A DNA stretch of 64,000 nt from Cycas panzhihuaensis. Taxonomy: Eukaryota > Cycadophyta. The stretch spans positions 206,405,741 to 206,469,740 of the forward strand of contig CM041465.1 of the NCBI GenBank assembly GCA_023213395.1. The letters are read 5' to 3'. Both the position numbers and the translations under genes were made by a program. Positions 41,641-53,825 of this stretch are shown here, piece after piece (position 1 is the stretch's first letter; each line of letters opens with the position of its first letter). Below the pieces are notes generated by a model. The model saw only the letters and a program-made list of their open reading frames with translations, was not told the origin of the DNA and did no database searches.

Positions 41641-42470
41641 TGTAGATGAGACTACCTACAAGTTTCTTGTGGAGTGTTACGCGCCTCCCTAGTATCACCA
41701 TTAATGAGAATTTGGTATTAGGGTCTATAGGTAATGCCACTAGTCAAGTATCTTCTAACCGAAACTTAGTTAGAAGATCGTTAATGTATTTTTCTTGGGA
41801 GAGAAAAATTTTCTATTCTTTTGTGTTATTTCAATTTCCAAGTAATATTTCATCAAACTGAGGTCAAATAATTTGAACGTTTTGCCAAGGTCCTTTTTCA
41901 GCTGGCTTATTGCTTGTTCACTATTACCCGTTACTAGCATGTCATCCACAAAGATTATGAGATAAGTGACTTTATCCTTATGGTGCTTGATGAATAATAT
42001 TATATTAATATCTTAGTAGTTACAAACTTAGATCCAAGTTGCCTCATCCTTTCAGACAACTTGGCAAACCAAGCGTAAGGGGATTGTTTAAAGCCATATA
42101 AGGACTTTATGAGCCTACAAACCTTATGCTCTTAACCTTTGCTTGATTATCCTTCTAGCTGAGCCATGTAAATTTTTTCTTCAAGATCTCCATTGAGAAA
42201 CATAGTCTTAATATCAAGTTAGTAGATTTTCCAACACCTTTTTGAGTAACCAAGGTCATAAGAGTTCTAATTGTAGCCCACTTGGTTATAGGTGCAAAGA
42301 CTTGATTGTAGTCGATGACTTCCCTTTGTGTAAATCCTTTAGCTACCAACCTCACCTTATATTTCTCGAGGGTTCCATCGATCTTTTTTTTTTTAACACC
42401 CATTTATTTTGAACTACCTTTCTGCCAAGTGATAGATCAACAAGCTCCCATGTACTGTTCTTGATAAGAG
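41641..42470 (-). pseudogene. Copia-D reverse transcriptase
   Basis: Y-K-V-R-L-V-A-K-G-F-T-Q-R and D-Y-N-Q-V-F-A-P-I-T-K (42,290-42,370) mark the fingers. A frameshift near 42,240 follows. The active site L-I-I-F-V-D-D-M-L-V-T-G-N is intact at about 41,925-41,964 (F-V-D-D at 41,941-41,952). An insertion of T residues near 42,385 disrupts the K-W-V-x-K block. Confidence 0.85.
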
Positions 42471-43789
42471 ATTAATACTCTTCGTTCATGGCATTTCTCC
42501 ATGCTGTATGCTTTACAACTTCTTGGTACGTTAAGGGATCTTCATTAAGAGTAAGGTACAGTTATGTTGGTTCAAGCTTAGTATATAATGATTCCCGCAT
42601 CCTTGCTCTATGGGTACTTTGAGTGCTAGTTTTGCCCACCTCATCTGGTCGTATGTCCTTATTGAGTTGACAGGCTTCTCGAGACCCTTAAGTTAGGAAT
42701 GAGGTTCTTATTTCCTCAACTTCTTAGTTCTCATCTTGTTCATTAAAATGATTATTTTATGAGGAGGATATTGATGCGCCTAAGGATTATGGTCCTTCTA
42801 CCATTATTTTGCCTTTGTCAACTAAAGGTGGAGAGGATGGTTCTTCTATAATGGATTTGCCTTTATCAACTTTGTTATCTTCAAAAGATGGTATTAGATG
42901 TGCACTCATCGGTTTAGAAGTCATAACTTATATCCTCTGAGACTCTATTGTTAGCTTCTAATATTTGGAGTAATTTATGTCTGTCCCTCCTCCCCCTTCC
43001 CCCCCTAAATTTTAGAATCTAAATATCATACTTGATAACATAATTATAGTAGTGTAAGGGTACTTTGGAGTCTAGTTTAAGTAATTGATCCTCTGTCTCC
43101 ATAAAAATGACATCTCTAGTAACAATGATTTTTTATTGTAAAGGTATGAAGACCTTATACCCTTTCTTATCTATAGGATATCTAACAAAGATGCCCTTAA
43201 GTGCTCTTGGCTGGAGTTTATTTTGATCTGTATTTAGAATGTGGGTATATCATATAGCGCCAAAAAATTTAAAGTAGTGAATAATGGGAGCTTGTCCTTA
43301 CCACTTTTCATTAGGTAATTGTATTTCCTTTGATGGGTTAACAACATTGATGCAATACATAGTTGTCTAGATTGCTTCAGCCCATAGGTAGGCAGGTACA
43401 TTTTTGTATATCAACATAGCCTAAGCCATGTTTATGATTATCCTATTTATGCATGCGGGAACTCCATTTTGTTGTGGGGTACCTGTTACTATTGTTTAAT
43501 GCTTGATGCCATTATCTCGAAGGTAGCTTTCAAACTTATGTGAGGTATATTCACCACTATTATCAGTTTGAAGACATTTGAGTTGATAACCTAACTCTTT
43601 TTTAGTGAGGGCTTTGAATTCTTTGAATACATGGAAGGCTTCATCTTTCTTATGTAGAAAAGCTACCTATACTTTTCTAGTGAAATCATCAATGAGAGAG
43701 ATGTAATATAACTTACCCTTCAGTGAAGGAATGAGCATTGGCCCACACAAATCAGAGTGTACCAATTATAATAGATGGCTCGATTTCCA
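42471..43789 (-). pseudogene. Copia-D integrase and linker
   Basis: Minus-strand reading gives [10 protein letters not shown] (43,730-43,760), [20 protein letters not shown] (about 43,550-43,580), P-Q-Q-N-G-V-P (about 43,460-43,480) and L-K-G-I-F-V-R-Y near 43,190, followed by R-D-V-I-F near 43,110. First and second catalytic Asp are present. 42,471-43,000 is a decayed linker. Stops remain. Confidence 0.82.
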
Positions 43790-44400
43790 CTAACTTTTGG
43801 GAAAGGGTTGTCGATAAGATCTGACAATAATACAAGGTTCATATTTAAAGGGCTTAGAGGAGAACTTTGGAAGATTTAAAAGAGTGTTAGAAAGATCTCT
43901 AAGTCTATCAATGTGAATAAGGCCTATGTGAGCATGCCAAAGAGCTTTTGGTGATAACATTAGGTGGGTTAAGATGGAATTAAATGTAAATTCTTCATCA
44001 GCACAAGGGCTTTGGGCACAATAGGCTTCGAAATATGGAGAGTCATTCAATCAAAAGAGTTTGCCAGAGAGATATCCAGTCGAAACCACTTGATTAGTTA
44101 GAGGGTGAATGACTTGAAGAGTCTAGTCATTTGTAGTTACACTCAGATCAAATCCACGAGAAATAAGTGTGGATAAGGAGAGTAGGTTTTGTTTGAGATT
44201 GGGTATGTATAAGACATCAAGCAATGTAAAATCTTCTAAGCTTAGCAGTTTCAGGTGAATGTTACTAATTCCTTCACTAGGTTGTTGTGATTTATCAGCC
44301 ATGTGAATAACTCCTTGAACATTTGAGTCAAATGTTTGATATAGACTATGATTGTATGTCATATGTTGAGTTGCTCCTGTGTCTATAATCCATTATCCTT
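43790..44400 (-). pseudogene. Copia-D protease and GAG-pre-integrase
   Basis: The protease is readable from H-M-T-Y-N-H-S-L-Y at 44,362 leftwards, with L-D-V-L-Y-I-P-N-L-K-Q-N-L-L-S (about 44,180-44,225), typical of copia retropepsins. The active-site D-T-G-A-T lies just upstream near 44,375-44,390. GAG-pre-integrase reads L-W-H-A-H-I-G and D-R-L-R-D-L (43,890-43,945). Confidence 0.83.
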
Positions 44401-45590
44401 TGATTGAAACCACACTATTGCCAATTCTAATAGGCCTTGGCATTGGTGAAGGGAATTCACAAGTTATATATCCACATCAAACTTTAAAGTATCTCCTTGA
44501 TTGGTCAATGAAATTTGATGCTGAAGATCCCTCAATTCTTTAAAAGTATGCTTCTATAAAAACTATACCACTAAAGGATTCTTCACAAGTTTTTTCAACA
44601 TTGTGAGCTCCATGTTTTGGTTAGAACTTATAAGTGGAAGTTATACAGTCTTTTACTAAGTGTCCTTTACGGTTACACTGATCACACATAATAGTTTGAT
44701 TACCAGTCCCTGAAGAGGTACTAGTTTGGCCTGACTATCTTGCCTTTTGTTGAGGTGGCCCTTGACCTTGAGACTGTCAAGGCTATGAGTGAGGGTTTGA
44801 TTGACCTTGTAGATGATTTTCTATATTTTTTCCTCTTGCTCTTGCTTGGTTATTTCCTCTGCCATGAGAGGGACATTGATTTCTTGTGTAGCAAACTTCT
44901 TCTTCCACCTCCAAGTCTACATTTGGAAGATAGTCAAAAGCTACAAAGTTAGTATCAAAGGTCTTGTCAAATTCTATGAACTTCTCAGTAAGTGTTTCAA
45001 AGTTGAGTATCTTCAATATTCCACTAGATTGAAGACTTCCAAGCAAGTTTTTATAATCAGGGACATGTAAACATGACTGGATCAAGAATACCTAAGTGAT
45101 ACATTGGGTCTTAAAATCTTTATCAATTGCTTATTTGATTGGTCAAAGAAGATTTATTATCTCGTGAGCTCACCCCTTATGCATTTTTTATTTGTTCATT
45201 TTCAAAACAAGATGAATAAATTATAAATATAACTTGGCATCAAAGTTCTTTTTTAAAACTTCAAGAACCTTCCAGGCTGTATTATGTTGCTCTTCGTTAA
45301 TCAAATTATGCAATGAGAGATCAGTGACCAACAAAATTTATGCACAAATATTTTCATCATCTATTTCCCATTATAGTTTAGCTATAACATCTGTAGGAGT
45401 TATTGGGGTAGATCCACCTAAAGGAGGTGTTGTAGTTATTATTGGTATGATGGGTGTAAGCTACAAATGGGCTTTCCAAAGGCCTTCATATTTTACAACA
45501 TTTTTAACTCTAGTGCACCACAAATCCTAATTTTGTTTGTCTTTCAAAATGTAGTTAACATTCTACTTGAATTGAGATAACACAGTGATG
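44401..45590 (-). pseudogene. Copia-D gag with intact zinc knuckle
   Basis: The CX2CX4HX4C knuckle C-D-Q-C-N-R-K-G-H-L-V-K-D-C is complete at 44,645-44,686. The capsid region reads N-L-L-G-S-L-Q-S-S-G near 45,040 and F-D-K-T-F-D-T-N-F-V-A near 44,960. L-H-N-L-I-N-E-E-Q-H-N-T-A-W near 45,290 and P-P-L-G-G-S-T-P near 45,420 lie towards the N-terminus. Start codon uncertain, about 45,550. Stops and frameshifts present. Confidence 0.8.
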
Positions 45591-47490
45591 ATAAAGAAGT
45601 AGAAGATGTGATAGAAGCATGTGCCACTAACACGTGTGGCTAATATACCTCACACAGTAGGGATGTAGAAATGAATGCTATGATGAGAAGCAAGAAATAA
45701 TTAAGTATTTTTTAATAACTATGAAAAATGAGTATAAGAAATGATGCAAGAATGAGGCCTAATGTAGAGTTGGCAAAAAATGGTGATCTGTCATGCCACT
45801 AACCTCTCACTTATGTCCAAATGTAGGTGAGGTTTTAATGCTTAGGCCTCTAGTATACGATTAGGGCCTTCACGTGCAATACCCGCACATGTGTTTGGTA
45901 ATAAAATCCAAGTCACAGTGGAGCCCAAGTACTCGTAGTCCTCACCCAGTTCACTAATGAGCAATTATATACCTCCCATAGCTATGACGAATATTGAACC
46001 TAGTTAATTTTAATCTGGCATTAAGGTTTTCAGTTTTCTCGGGTGGTTATCAGGATTATCCCTGATTGGAGGTCGTAGGTATGGCTAACTTGTCCCTTCA
46101 CAATTATTCTGGTTAAGACTAGATCCAATATGAAACTCATACCTCTCTTAGGGCTTAGACTTTAGCTAACCTTGGTCTATTTCAACTAAGGTGAGTGTAC
46201 ACATAAGTCAAGAACTGGCGGTATAGATCATACGGATGAGATTCCTTTTAGGAATAGTGTAAGATGTTTCTGTATAACTAAAAACAGAAATAGAAAGTTG
46301 CCAAATGTGCTTGCTTACTTTTCGTGCTTGCTTTGTTATTGTTATTGCTTTATGTGCTGCTTTATGATATCAGTGCAATAGAAAAAGCGTGCTAGATTTA
46401 GAAGGGAAACTGGATGTTACTTCTGATCTAAGGTTTCCCTTAGTTTAGTACAATATTTCCAAATATATTTTTGGAAGTTTTGATATAAAAGTCATAATGG
46501 GCTAAAAATCATATTAACTTTCCACTAAAATGCTGATTTTTCTAAATCTATATGCATGTTATTTTGCCCTATTTTATGATTTTTTCACAAAATTTACAAA
46601 TAATGATAAATAGATAATTTTTTCTAAAATTTACAAATATGAAGGCTTAAATGATAAAATCTAAATTTATGACAAAAGGAAAAAGTATTTAGAATGTTGT
46701 TTCTGATAAAGTAATGAAGTCAGATTTTTGAAAAGGCATAAAAACTTTTCTGCCTAAAAAAGCACAAGAGCAAAATCCTACCAGATCCACTATCTTAGAA
46801 TCTAAACTTCAATATGTAAAAAGTTATGTTTTGATATGTACATAAACTTTCCATTCTGTACCATCTTTAAAATCATCCAAATATTTTCCCAAAATGCCCT
46901 TGCAATGTCCTTTGTAGGGTTGAGTAGGTAAATTCATCAACCGTGAGAAAACTGCATAGATCTCACTAACTAGTGGATGAAATTTAATGATATTTATCTT
47001 AAAATGATCCTAAGACATAAATCTACCAGATCTCTTAATAAAACTTTTAGATTTTTAGCTTATAATTAAAGGATTTCATTGGGAAAAGTATTTTAAATTA
47101 CTTATCCATAAAATTTACCCATTTACCTTAGCTAAAACTCACTGATACATGACGAATTTGAAGTCACTCTAGAAGAAAAAAATGATCCTCTAGTCAAGGT
47201 GATCTTGTATGCGAAATTTCATCAAAATCTGATATAGTCAATTTTTTATGAAATTTTGGGTATTTAATGTTTTCAGGATTGTTCTGACGGCTGAATGGCT
47301 TCAAAAATCGGTATTCTTCACCTCTAAATTTCTACACATATAGAGAAAGTAGTAACATACAAAGTACTATAATTTTAAGCTCTCAAAATATTAAAAAATG
47401 ATGAATTCACTATTAATACTTCACATTAAAGGTGAAGGAGAGGTAAAATAACTCCATGCAAGGGGAATGAAGTGAATAGATCCCCTTTTA
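45591..47490 (-). other. Copia-D leader
   Basis: 1.9 kb between gag and primer-binding site; no ORF or domain recognised. The half nearer gag (45,770-46,280) is somewhat GC-richer, the rest very AT-rich. Confidence 0.6.
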
Positions 47491-47502
47491 GCTCTAATAC
47501 CA
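47491..47502 (-). other. Copia-D primer-binding site
   Basis: Minus strand TGGTATTAGAGC, one C-to-T from the tRNA-iMet consensus, two bases from the LTR end. Confidence 0.85.
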
Positions 47503-47504
47503 CA

Positions 47505-47815
47505 TGAAGGAAGGATGGATCTAAGAAATAAATCACTCACATGCACACAATGGCAATGGAGAATGAAAAATAAATGAAATAAGATATGAGAGTAAGTTTG
47601 GAGGTGAGAATGAATAATGACTCCCTCCTTGAGATTTTGCCTTTTATTATTAACGGTGGGTATTAGGGTTAAGATTTTCTTGCCTAATTACATGAACCTA
47701 AAATTACATCTAAATACACATAAAGTGCATTTCATTAAGAGACTAATGCTAATAATATATCCTAAGGTCACATAATTAATCTACACAAATAACCTTGATA
47801 CATTAACCTCTTTCA
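47505..47815 (-). repeat. Copia-D 5' LTR (right)
   Basis: 311 bp, TGAAGG...CTTTCA on the plus strand; collinear with 40,301-40,616. Confidence 0.9.
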
Positions 47816-50800
47816 GATGAGCCATCCACTTCAGGAGCATTCAGAGCTAAGTTGAAGGATAAACAAAATCCCAAACCTTCACTTATAAAATAATTTAGGA
47901 ACATGAACATTGACACCTCAAAAGCCAATATCATTTATCATTATTATGGCAAGGTTGGCCATATAGCTTCTAATTACAAAAAAGAAGTAAGTCGATCTTT
48001 AGCACACATGATAACAGCAATTACATCAGTAGCATCAGAGGTAACAACAACCTTATTAGTAGTTCCAATAGTAGTAGTAGTTTCAGTAGCAATAATAGTA
48101 ATAATCTCCTTGACCAAATCAAGGTTCATATCGAGGAGGTCAAAGACAAATGGGGGGTTTCAGAGGTGGCAATCGATGCCACTCTAATCATTTTACAAAT
48201 GAGGATAAGCTATTTTGTGCTTATCATAAGTGAGAGGTTGATCAAACATGGATTATCGACTCGAGGGCATCTCATCACATGACTGGGAGTGAGGAATTCC
48301 TTTATAACATCAAAGAAGGAAAAAGTCAATCAGTGACCTTTGGCAACAATAAATTAGTTCAGATTTCTGGTATAGGCAAAATTACCTCATTTCATTTACC
48401 ATCAAATCCTTCTTCTAAATTTCGCAATGGTGATGCCTACCTAATTCCTTCCATAGAGAAGAGTCTACTATCTATTAGCCAATTAGACAAGTAATTGTTA
48501 AACAATTTATTTAAAAATAAGAAATGTGTTATTAGTGATAAACATGATTAGGTTGTAACCATTGGTCATGAAGGCCATGGTTTTTATAAACTGGATGCAA
48601 ATAATATAACACTTAATTCTATTTACTCTATCACTCAATCATTGATAAAGATTCAACTTTGGCATCAATGTCTAGGCCATCTAATCTTGGATAATATCAA
48701 GCTAATGATGAACAAAAATATGGTGCATGAGCTTCCAAAGCTATATGGTTCAAAATATCTTTGTAAATCATATATAATGGCGACACAAGATCGATTACCT
48801 TTTCCTAAAGTTAAAGCATGGCATGCATCACATCTTTTATAGCTAATCTACTTAGATCTATATGGACCTATATCCACAACATCCTTTGGAGAAGTATTGT
48901 ACTACATCTCCTTTATAAATGATTTCTCGCATAAAGTTTAGGTTTACTTCATCAAACAAAAGTCTAAAGCATTCCAAAAGTTTAAGGAATTCAAGCTTGA
49001 AGTGGAGAATGAGTCGAACCATTTAATCAAAATTCTAAGGTCAAATAATGGATGTGAACTCACTTCAATAGAATTCACCCAATTCTACAAGGATAATGAC
49101 ATTCAGAGATAGCTCACCATTCCTCATACTCCTCAACAAAACAAAGACTCTAAATGAATGAATAGAACTTTGGCAAATAAAACCAAACTTATGATGTATA
49201 TAAGAGAACTCACACAAGCATATTGGGCAGAAGCATTTCACACAGCTGCCTATGTGGCAAATCAAAGTCCTATATCAGTAGTCACCAACATCACACCATA
49301 AGAGGCATGATCTAGCAAAGAGCCTATTGTTAGTCATTTGAGGACTTTTAGGTGTACTACTTATATGCACATCCTCGATTAACAAAGATCTAAGTTAGAC
49401 AAACATAGTCTAAAATAAATTTTTGTAAGCTATGCTATTCATAATAAGGCTTATAAGTTGTATGATCCTGTTAGGAAGAAAATGCATCTATCAAGAGATG
49501 TAATCTTTACTAAAGATAAATACAAGGAGTTAGAATCAACATCCATCTAACCTCCTCTTAATAAAGGTAAAATGATTATTGAGGCTTTCCTTCCCTCTCA
49601 ACGTTCCACACCATGTACATCATCTGCACGAGTTGGTCTGTCCACATCATTAGATTCTTCTCTACTTGATCCTAGCACATCTTCCATTGATCAACCACTT
49701 AGACCAAAAGATCTTGAGGTTCAAGTAACAACAGTAAAAAAGTTGTCCAAATGGTATACTCAAACTATTCAGGATGGCCAGGTTATTGAAGGAAAATGCC
49801 CATCAAAATATAAGCAACAAACTAATTATGCACTTATGGCTGAACTGCTTTGTGTTGATGAGCCTTCCACTTTTGAGGAGGCATATGAAAATGATAATTG
49901 GAAGGCTGTTATAGATAAAGAAATCCATTCTATTAAAAAGAATAGAACATGGGATTTGGTAGAATTACCTAAGTACTAATAAGCTATCAGTTGCAAATGG
50001 GTCTACAAGACCAAATTCCATTCTGATAGTACACCTAAGTGCTAAAAGGCCTCACTTATTGTAAAGGGCTTTAAATAAAAGAAAGGCATTAATTGTGAGG
50101 AGACATTTGCACATGTTGCAAACATGAACACCATTAGACTCATCTTGGCCTTAACTACTCAATGCAAATGCCCAGTTTATTAGATGGATATGAAGAGCAC
50201 TTTCCTCAATATCACTTGAAAAGGGCTTCCTATAGCTTGAAACAAGCTCCATGAGCATGGTACTTAAAAAATGATGATTATTTTTTAAGACATGGTTTTC
50301 ATCGATCCACATCAAATCCTAATTTGTACATCAAAGTTGAGAAAGACCATGCTATTTTTATTGTTTTGTATATTGATGACTTAGTGATCACTGGTAATGA
50401 CACTAAGATGGTACTGATTCTCTAAGATGATTTGAAGAGAAGTTTTAAGATGAAATATCTTAGACTTCTCCATTATTTTCTAAGCTTTAAGGTATGGCAA
50501 CAGCTAGGCTATATCTTCATCTCCCAAGATAAATATTCTTGAGACATCCTATAATGCTTCAAGATACATGACTGCAAACCAGTGCTAATGCTTATGAAGA
50601 ATGAAACAAAGCTAACTCTCAATGAGAAAGCTAAACCAGTAAATCCTACTCTTTATCGGTAATTGATTGGTAGCCTCATCTATCTCACCAACACTCAACC
50701 AGACATTTCATTTTCAGTTGAAATTTATTCTAAATGCATTTCTTAACCCAATTAGAGGCATTGAAATATAGAAAAACGCATACTAAAATAAATCAAAGGT

Positions 50801-51117
50801 ACATTGCAATATGACCTTCAGTATGTACATGATGAAAACTTTACTCTAGAAGGATTCTTAGATTCTAATTAGGTAGGTTACTAGGATAGTAGAAAATCAA
50901 CCTCGGGTTACTATTTTACCCTTGGTTTAAGAGATATTTCATCAAGTTATAAGAAGCTACCTAATGTTACCTTGTCCTCCATCGAAGTAGAGTATAAATC
51001 TACAGTCAAGTTAAGTATATACATACTTTATTTTCGTATATTATTTGTACTTTATGGGGTGACTTATCACTTAACTAATAAAGTGCACACCCACATTCTT
51101 TCCTAGTGACATAACAT
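47816..51117 (+). pseudogene. Copia-B copy 2, gag end, protease, integrase, RT and RNase H
   Basis: Continues copia-B gag after copia-D. The knuckle is decayed (I-I-Y-H-Y-Y-G-K-V-G-H-I-A, about 47,930-47,970, Cys residues changed to Tyr). Protease W-I-I-D-S-R-A-S-H-H-M keeps Asp (about 48,250-48,282). GAG-pre-integrase Q-L-W-H-Q-C-L-G-H-L is near 48,655 and the integrase core at 48,850-49,320. The pre-RT ORF 49,572-49,979 ends with W-D-L-V-E-L-P-K. The RT active site L-Y-I-D-D-L-V-I-T is intact at 50,366-50,392, and RNase H ends at about 51,015. Collinear with 1-3,199, with independent stops. Confidence 0.88.
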
Positions 51118-51505
51118 TGTCACTTAAGGGTCAAATAGACCCCCATGTATTTTTTCTCATTTGAGAGCCCAAAAGGACACATGTTCTATATGCAAGAAAT
51201 ATAGCTTGGATGTTTGACACTTGTCAAACATTTAATACCTTAATTATCTTCTGTCACTCTATATATTGAAACCTTATCTCATGTTTCTTATACAGAGTTT
51301 GAATTGTATTGTTATGTTGCTAGTTTGCTAATCAAACTGTTATTCATTTGGAGATTGGACCAATTTCATCTCCTCCCATTTGTTATGATCTTGCTCATTA
51401 TCTTTATGCTTTAATCTTATTTATTTGAATCTCTTTTATTATTAGTATAGATCTCTTATTTTCTAGAACTAGAGAGGATCAATCTTCTAAAAGCCATTTT
51501 CAACA
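51118..51505 (+). repeat. Copia-B copy 2, 3' LTR
   Basis: 388 bp, TGTCACTT...TTCAACA; collinear with 3,200-3,607 and 23,274-23,673. Antisense gypsy protease follows at once. Confidence 0.78.
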
Positions 51506-52994
51506 CTTATATTAGTGAGTAACCTATAGCTCTGAGTCCTTTTACAACCATCCAAGAGGATATGGTTTTTGATATGAATGCATCTTTAATCCCAGCTTCT
51601 TCACTAATGCCTCTAAGATTAAGTTCTTTTGACTTCTTCCATTAAAGATGGTATCAACCATGCTTTTATTCACTTGGATTATCACCATGAAGAGATTCTC
51701 TCTAATCTCTGGATCAACTTGTTGCAGGCTATTTTTAGGCTTAGCATTGGACATGAGCATCAACTTCTCATTGGTTGCTTAAGTGTTGTAAATGTTTTTG
51801 TCTCCTACAGAGTTAAGTAAAGCTTTACCTTCAACTTTGGCTTTAACTTTTCTCTTGTTCTTAGGTTGCTTCTTTAGATGTAAAAACTAGCAATCTTCTA
51901 TGTTATATTCCATCCACTTACAATGTGTGTAGAAGGCTTTGATTTAAGTAGTATTGGTTCTTTTTTTCTTACAAATACCCCCAATAGATTACTGTCTAAC
52001 TTTTCCTGGAAACATTTTTTCTTGGGTAAGTTTGTTGTTACCTTCTTGAGGTGCAAACCTTTTCCTCTTATTGAAATCCTCTTTATTCCTCTTCTCTTGG
52101 GTAATTTCTTTCTTGTTGGCTTTATCAAGCATCTTTACTTCAAACAATTGAAGTTCCTATTGAATCTATTGGTGTAGCATTCTAATATATTTCAGCATTA
52201 TATCTTTACCAAGCAAAGAGATACCCAACACAATAACTTGCTTCTAAAATTCTACTTTGTAATCTTAGACATTTTGGCCTCTTTCCTATCGATAATAATG
52301 TCGTTTAATCCTCTATTTCTTTTCATATCCAATAGGATAGAATTAATTATTTATGAGGCTTTTAAATTGTTATCATGTGATTTCATCCATATTATGGGAT
52401 TGGAGATATACATTCCACTAAACTAATGCATGTTTAGATAGTTTTAACTTAGCAAAAGTGATTTTATGTTGGTTTTTGTACTTATAAATTGAAAAGTATA
52501 TTTCTAATTGGTCCAACTAATCATCTAACTTTTCAACATCTAAGGTTTTATCATAGATGAGTAGTTCAAGTCTTACTTCTACCTTAAATGGATGCACTAC
52601 TATTGATGGACTATCATGTTCTTCTTCCTTAGCTTACTGGTCTTTTGCAGGTCCTTCACTTGTCTCTTCTTTTACTATTTCATCTTCTTCCTTCTTCTTG
52701 CCTTTGGTTGTTGAAGATGATGCACCTTGTTGAGAAACAAGCTATACCATAAGTTGAGTTAACCTATTAAGGTTTTATTCTATCTTCATGAATCTTTTCT
52801 CTATATCTTGCTCTAGTTCAACCATCTTCTTTCATTATCTATACTCTCTCTCAAGCGATTTAGTCAAAGGTTTACTAATTAATAGGTATAAAAATCTAGT
52901 TTTCATATAATCTTTTTACACAATAAGATAATGAGGGTTTTTTTTTTCTTTTTCTTCAAAAATTCCTAAACTCCTAAGGGTTTTTAAAAACTAA
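51506..52994 (-). pseudogene. Gypsy-G copy 2 protease and gag
   Basis: Minus strand, right to left: gag N-terminus (about 52,830), E/S/K-rich linker, capsid region (52,130-52,560), basic zinc-finger region with a decayed Cys/His array (51,898-52,128), then the protease piece 51,542-51,763. The protease piece has E-N-L-F-M-V-I-I-Q-V-N and D-T-I-F-N-G-R-S-Q-K-N-L-I (active-site D-T kept, D-G-G changed to N-G-R) and Y-P-L-G-W at the end. The uninterrupted gag at 52,264-52,280 is the empty form of the C1 insertion site. Confidence 0.82.
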
Positions 52995-53006
52995 GCTCTG
53001 ATACCA
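52995..53006 (-). other. Gypsy-G copy 2 primer-binding site
   Basis: TGGTATCAGAGC on the minus strand, perfect tRNA-iMet site, 7 bases from the LTR border. Confidence 0.88.
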
Positions 53007-53013
53007 AAAATAT

Positions 53014-53825
53014 TGATCCAAATTTAAATGGGAAAGTGAAAACTTAATCTAATCGAAATAAATTTAGATTCAATATACAATAAAATATATTATATTTAGA
53101 AATATTTATTTTTCTTATAAAATTTTATTTTATATGTGTGCTATTACGTATTTTCTTCCACTGTTATAATAATTGGGGATGGATTAAAGAATGATAGGCA
53201 CATTCTGGGCTACTATATACTCTCTAGTATGTTTCCCAAGATTTTGATATGAGGTATTATCCTTTGTTTAGTCGCATAACACTTTCGAAATGTTTTCTTC
53301 ATCTTGGGCATCTTCCAATTGTTACTCTGGTTGTTTTCCTCCTTTATAGGTTGTATCTAGACTTTTATGGACTTCTCTTGTGCCTCACAAATAGATCTGG
53401 GTACTTCTTTGCTACTCCTTCCTATTCGCTTCACTGTGTGCCTCTACTTTTATCTATCTTCCTACACAAACTTAGGTCTAGAGCAGTTTTTGAGTTTGGA
53501 TTAGTATTTTGCATTATTTCCAAAATTTTCTTGCTCATCTCACTGCGTATACAATTTCTGGGCATTCCTCTCTACTTTTCAAACTAATCTAGGTAATTTT
53601 TCTACTATTTCCAAGTATGTTTATCTTTGTAAAATTATTTTTCCATTTTTTCCTTTTCATATTCTAGTCATCCATTTGATCTATTAAAAACTAATTAAAA
53701 TTAGTTTAAATCTCTGGTTTCTTTTTTTAATTAGGTAGAGGACACTTGTATGGATGTCCCCCTAAAATTTTGTGACAAATAAAGTCTGTTTTCCCGACCA
53801 AATCACATTTTCTGTAAGGTGACCA
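53014..53825 (-). repeat. Gypsy-G copy 2, 5' LTR
   Basis: Collinear with the other three gypsy-G LTRs; TGATCC...GGTGACCA on the plus strand. Pairs with 21,096-21,896 across the nested insertions. Confidence 0.82.

Larger units (their letters stand above)
40301..47815 (-). mobile_element. Copia-D, 7.5-kb Ty1/copia with both LTRs, inserted in copia-B gag
   Basis: LTRs at 40,301-40,616 and 47,505-47,815, primer-binding site at 47,491-47,502, and a purine tract next to the 3' LTR (AAGGGGAT on the minus strand, 40,617-40,624). Target duplication GATGA at 40,296-40,300 and 47,816-47,820. Coding domains are in canonical copia order on the minus strand: gag, zinc knuckle, protease, GAG-pre-integrase, integrase, RT, RNase H. 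A structurally complete element, inactivated by stops and frameshifts. Confidence 0.93.
23274..51505 (+). mobile_element. Copia-B copy 2, host of copia-E, copia-D and the LINE
   Basis: 5' LTR (to 23,673), decayed primer-binding site, leader (to 25,548 and 39,193-39,770), gag (39,771-40,300 and 47,816 on), pol (to about 51,015) and 3' LTR (51,118-51,505). Removing copia-E (25,549-39,192) and copia-D (40,301-47,815) leaves about 7.1 kb, a normal copia size. Gag reads across the copia-D insertion site without loss, which confirms that the two parts belong together. Confidence 0.82.
21096..53825 (-). mobile_element. Gypsy-G copy 2, Ty3/gypsy element split by 28 kb of nested insertions
   Basis: Two LTRs in the same orientation, 21,096-21,896 (3' LTR) and 53,014-53,825 (5' LTR), with integrase next to the left one (22,240-23,273) and protease, gag and primer-binding site next to the right one (51,506-53,006). 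Copia-B copy 2 occupies the middle. Reverse transcriptase and RNase H are missing between integrase and protease, apparently deleted at the left edge of copia-B. The outer flanks differ (hAT on the left, copia-A leader on the right), so no target duplication is visible. Confidence 0.75.
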
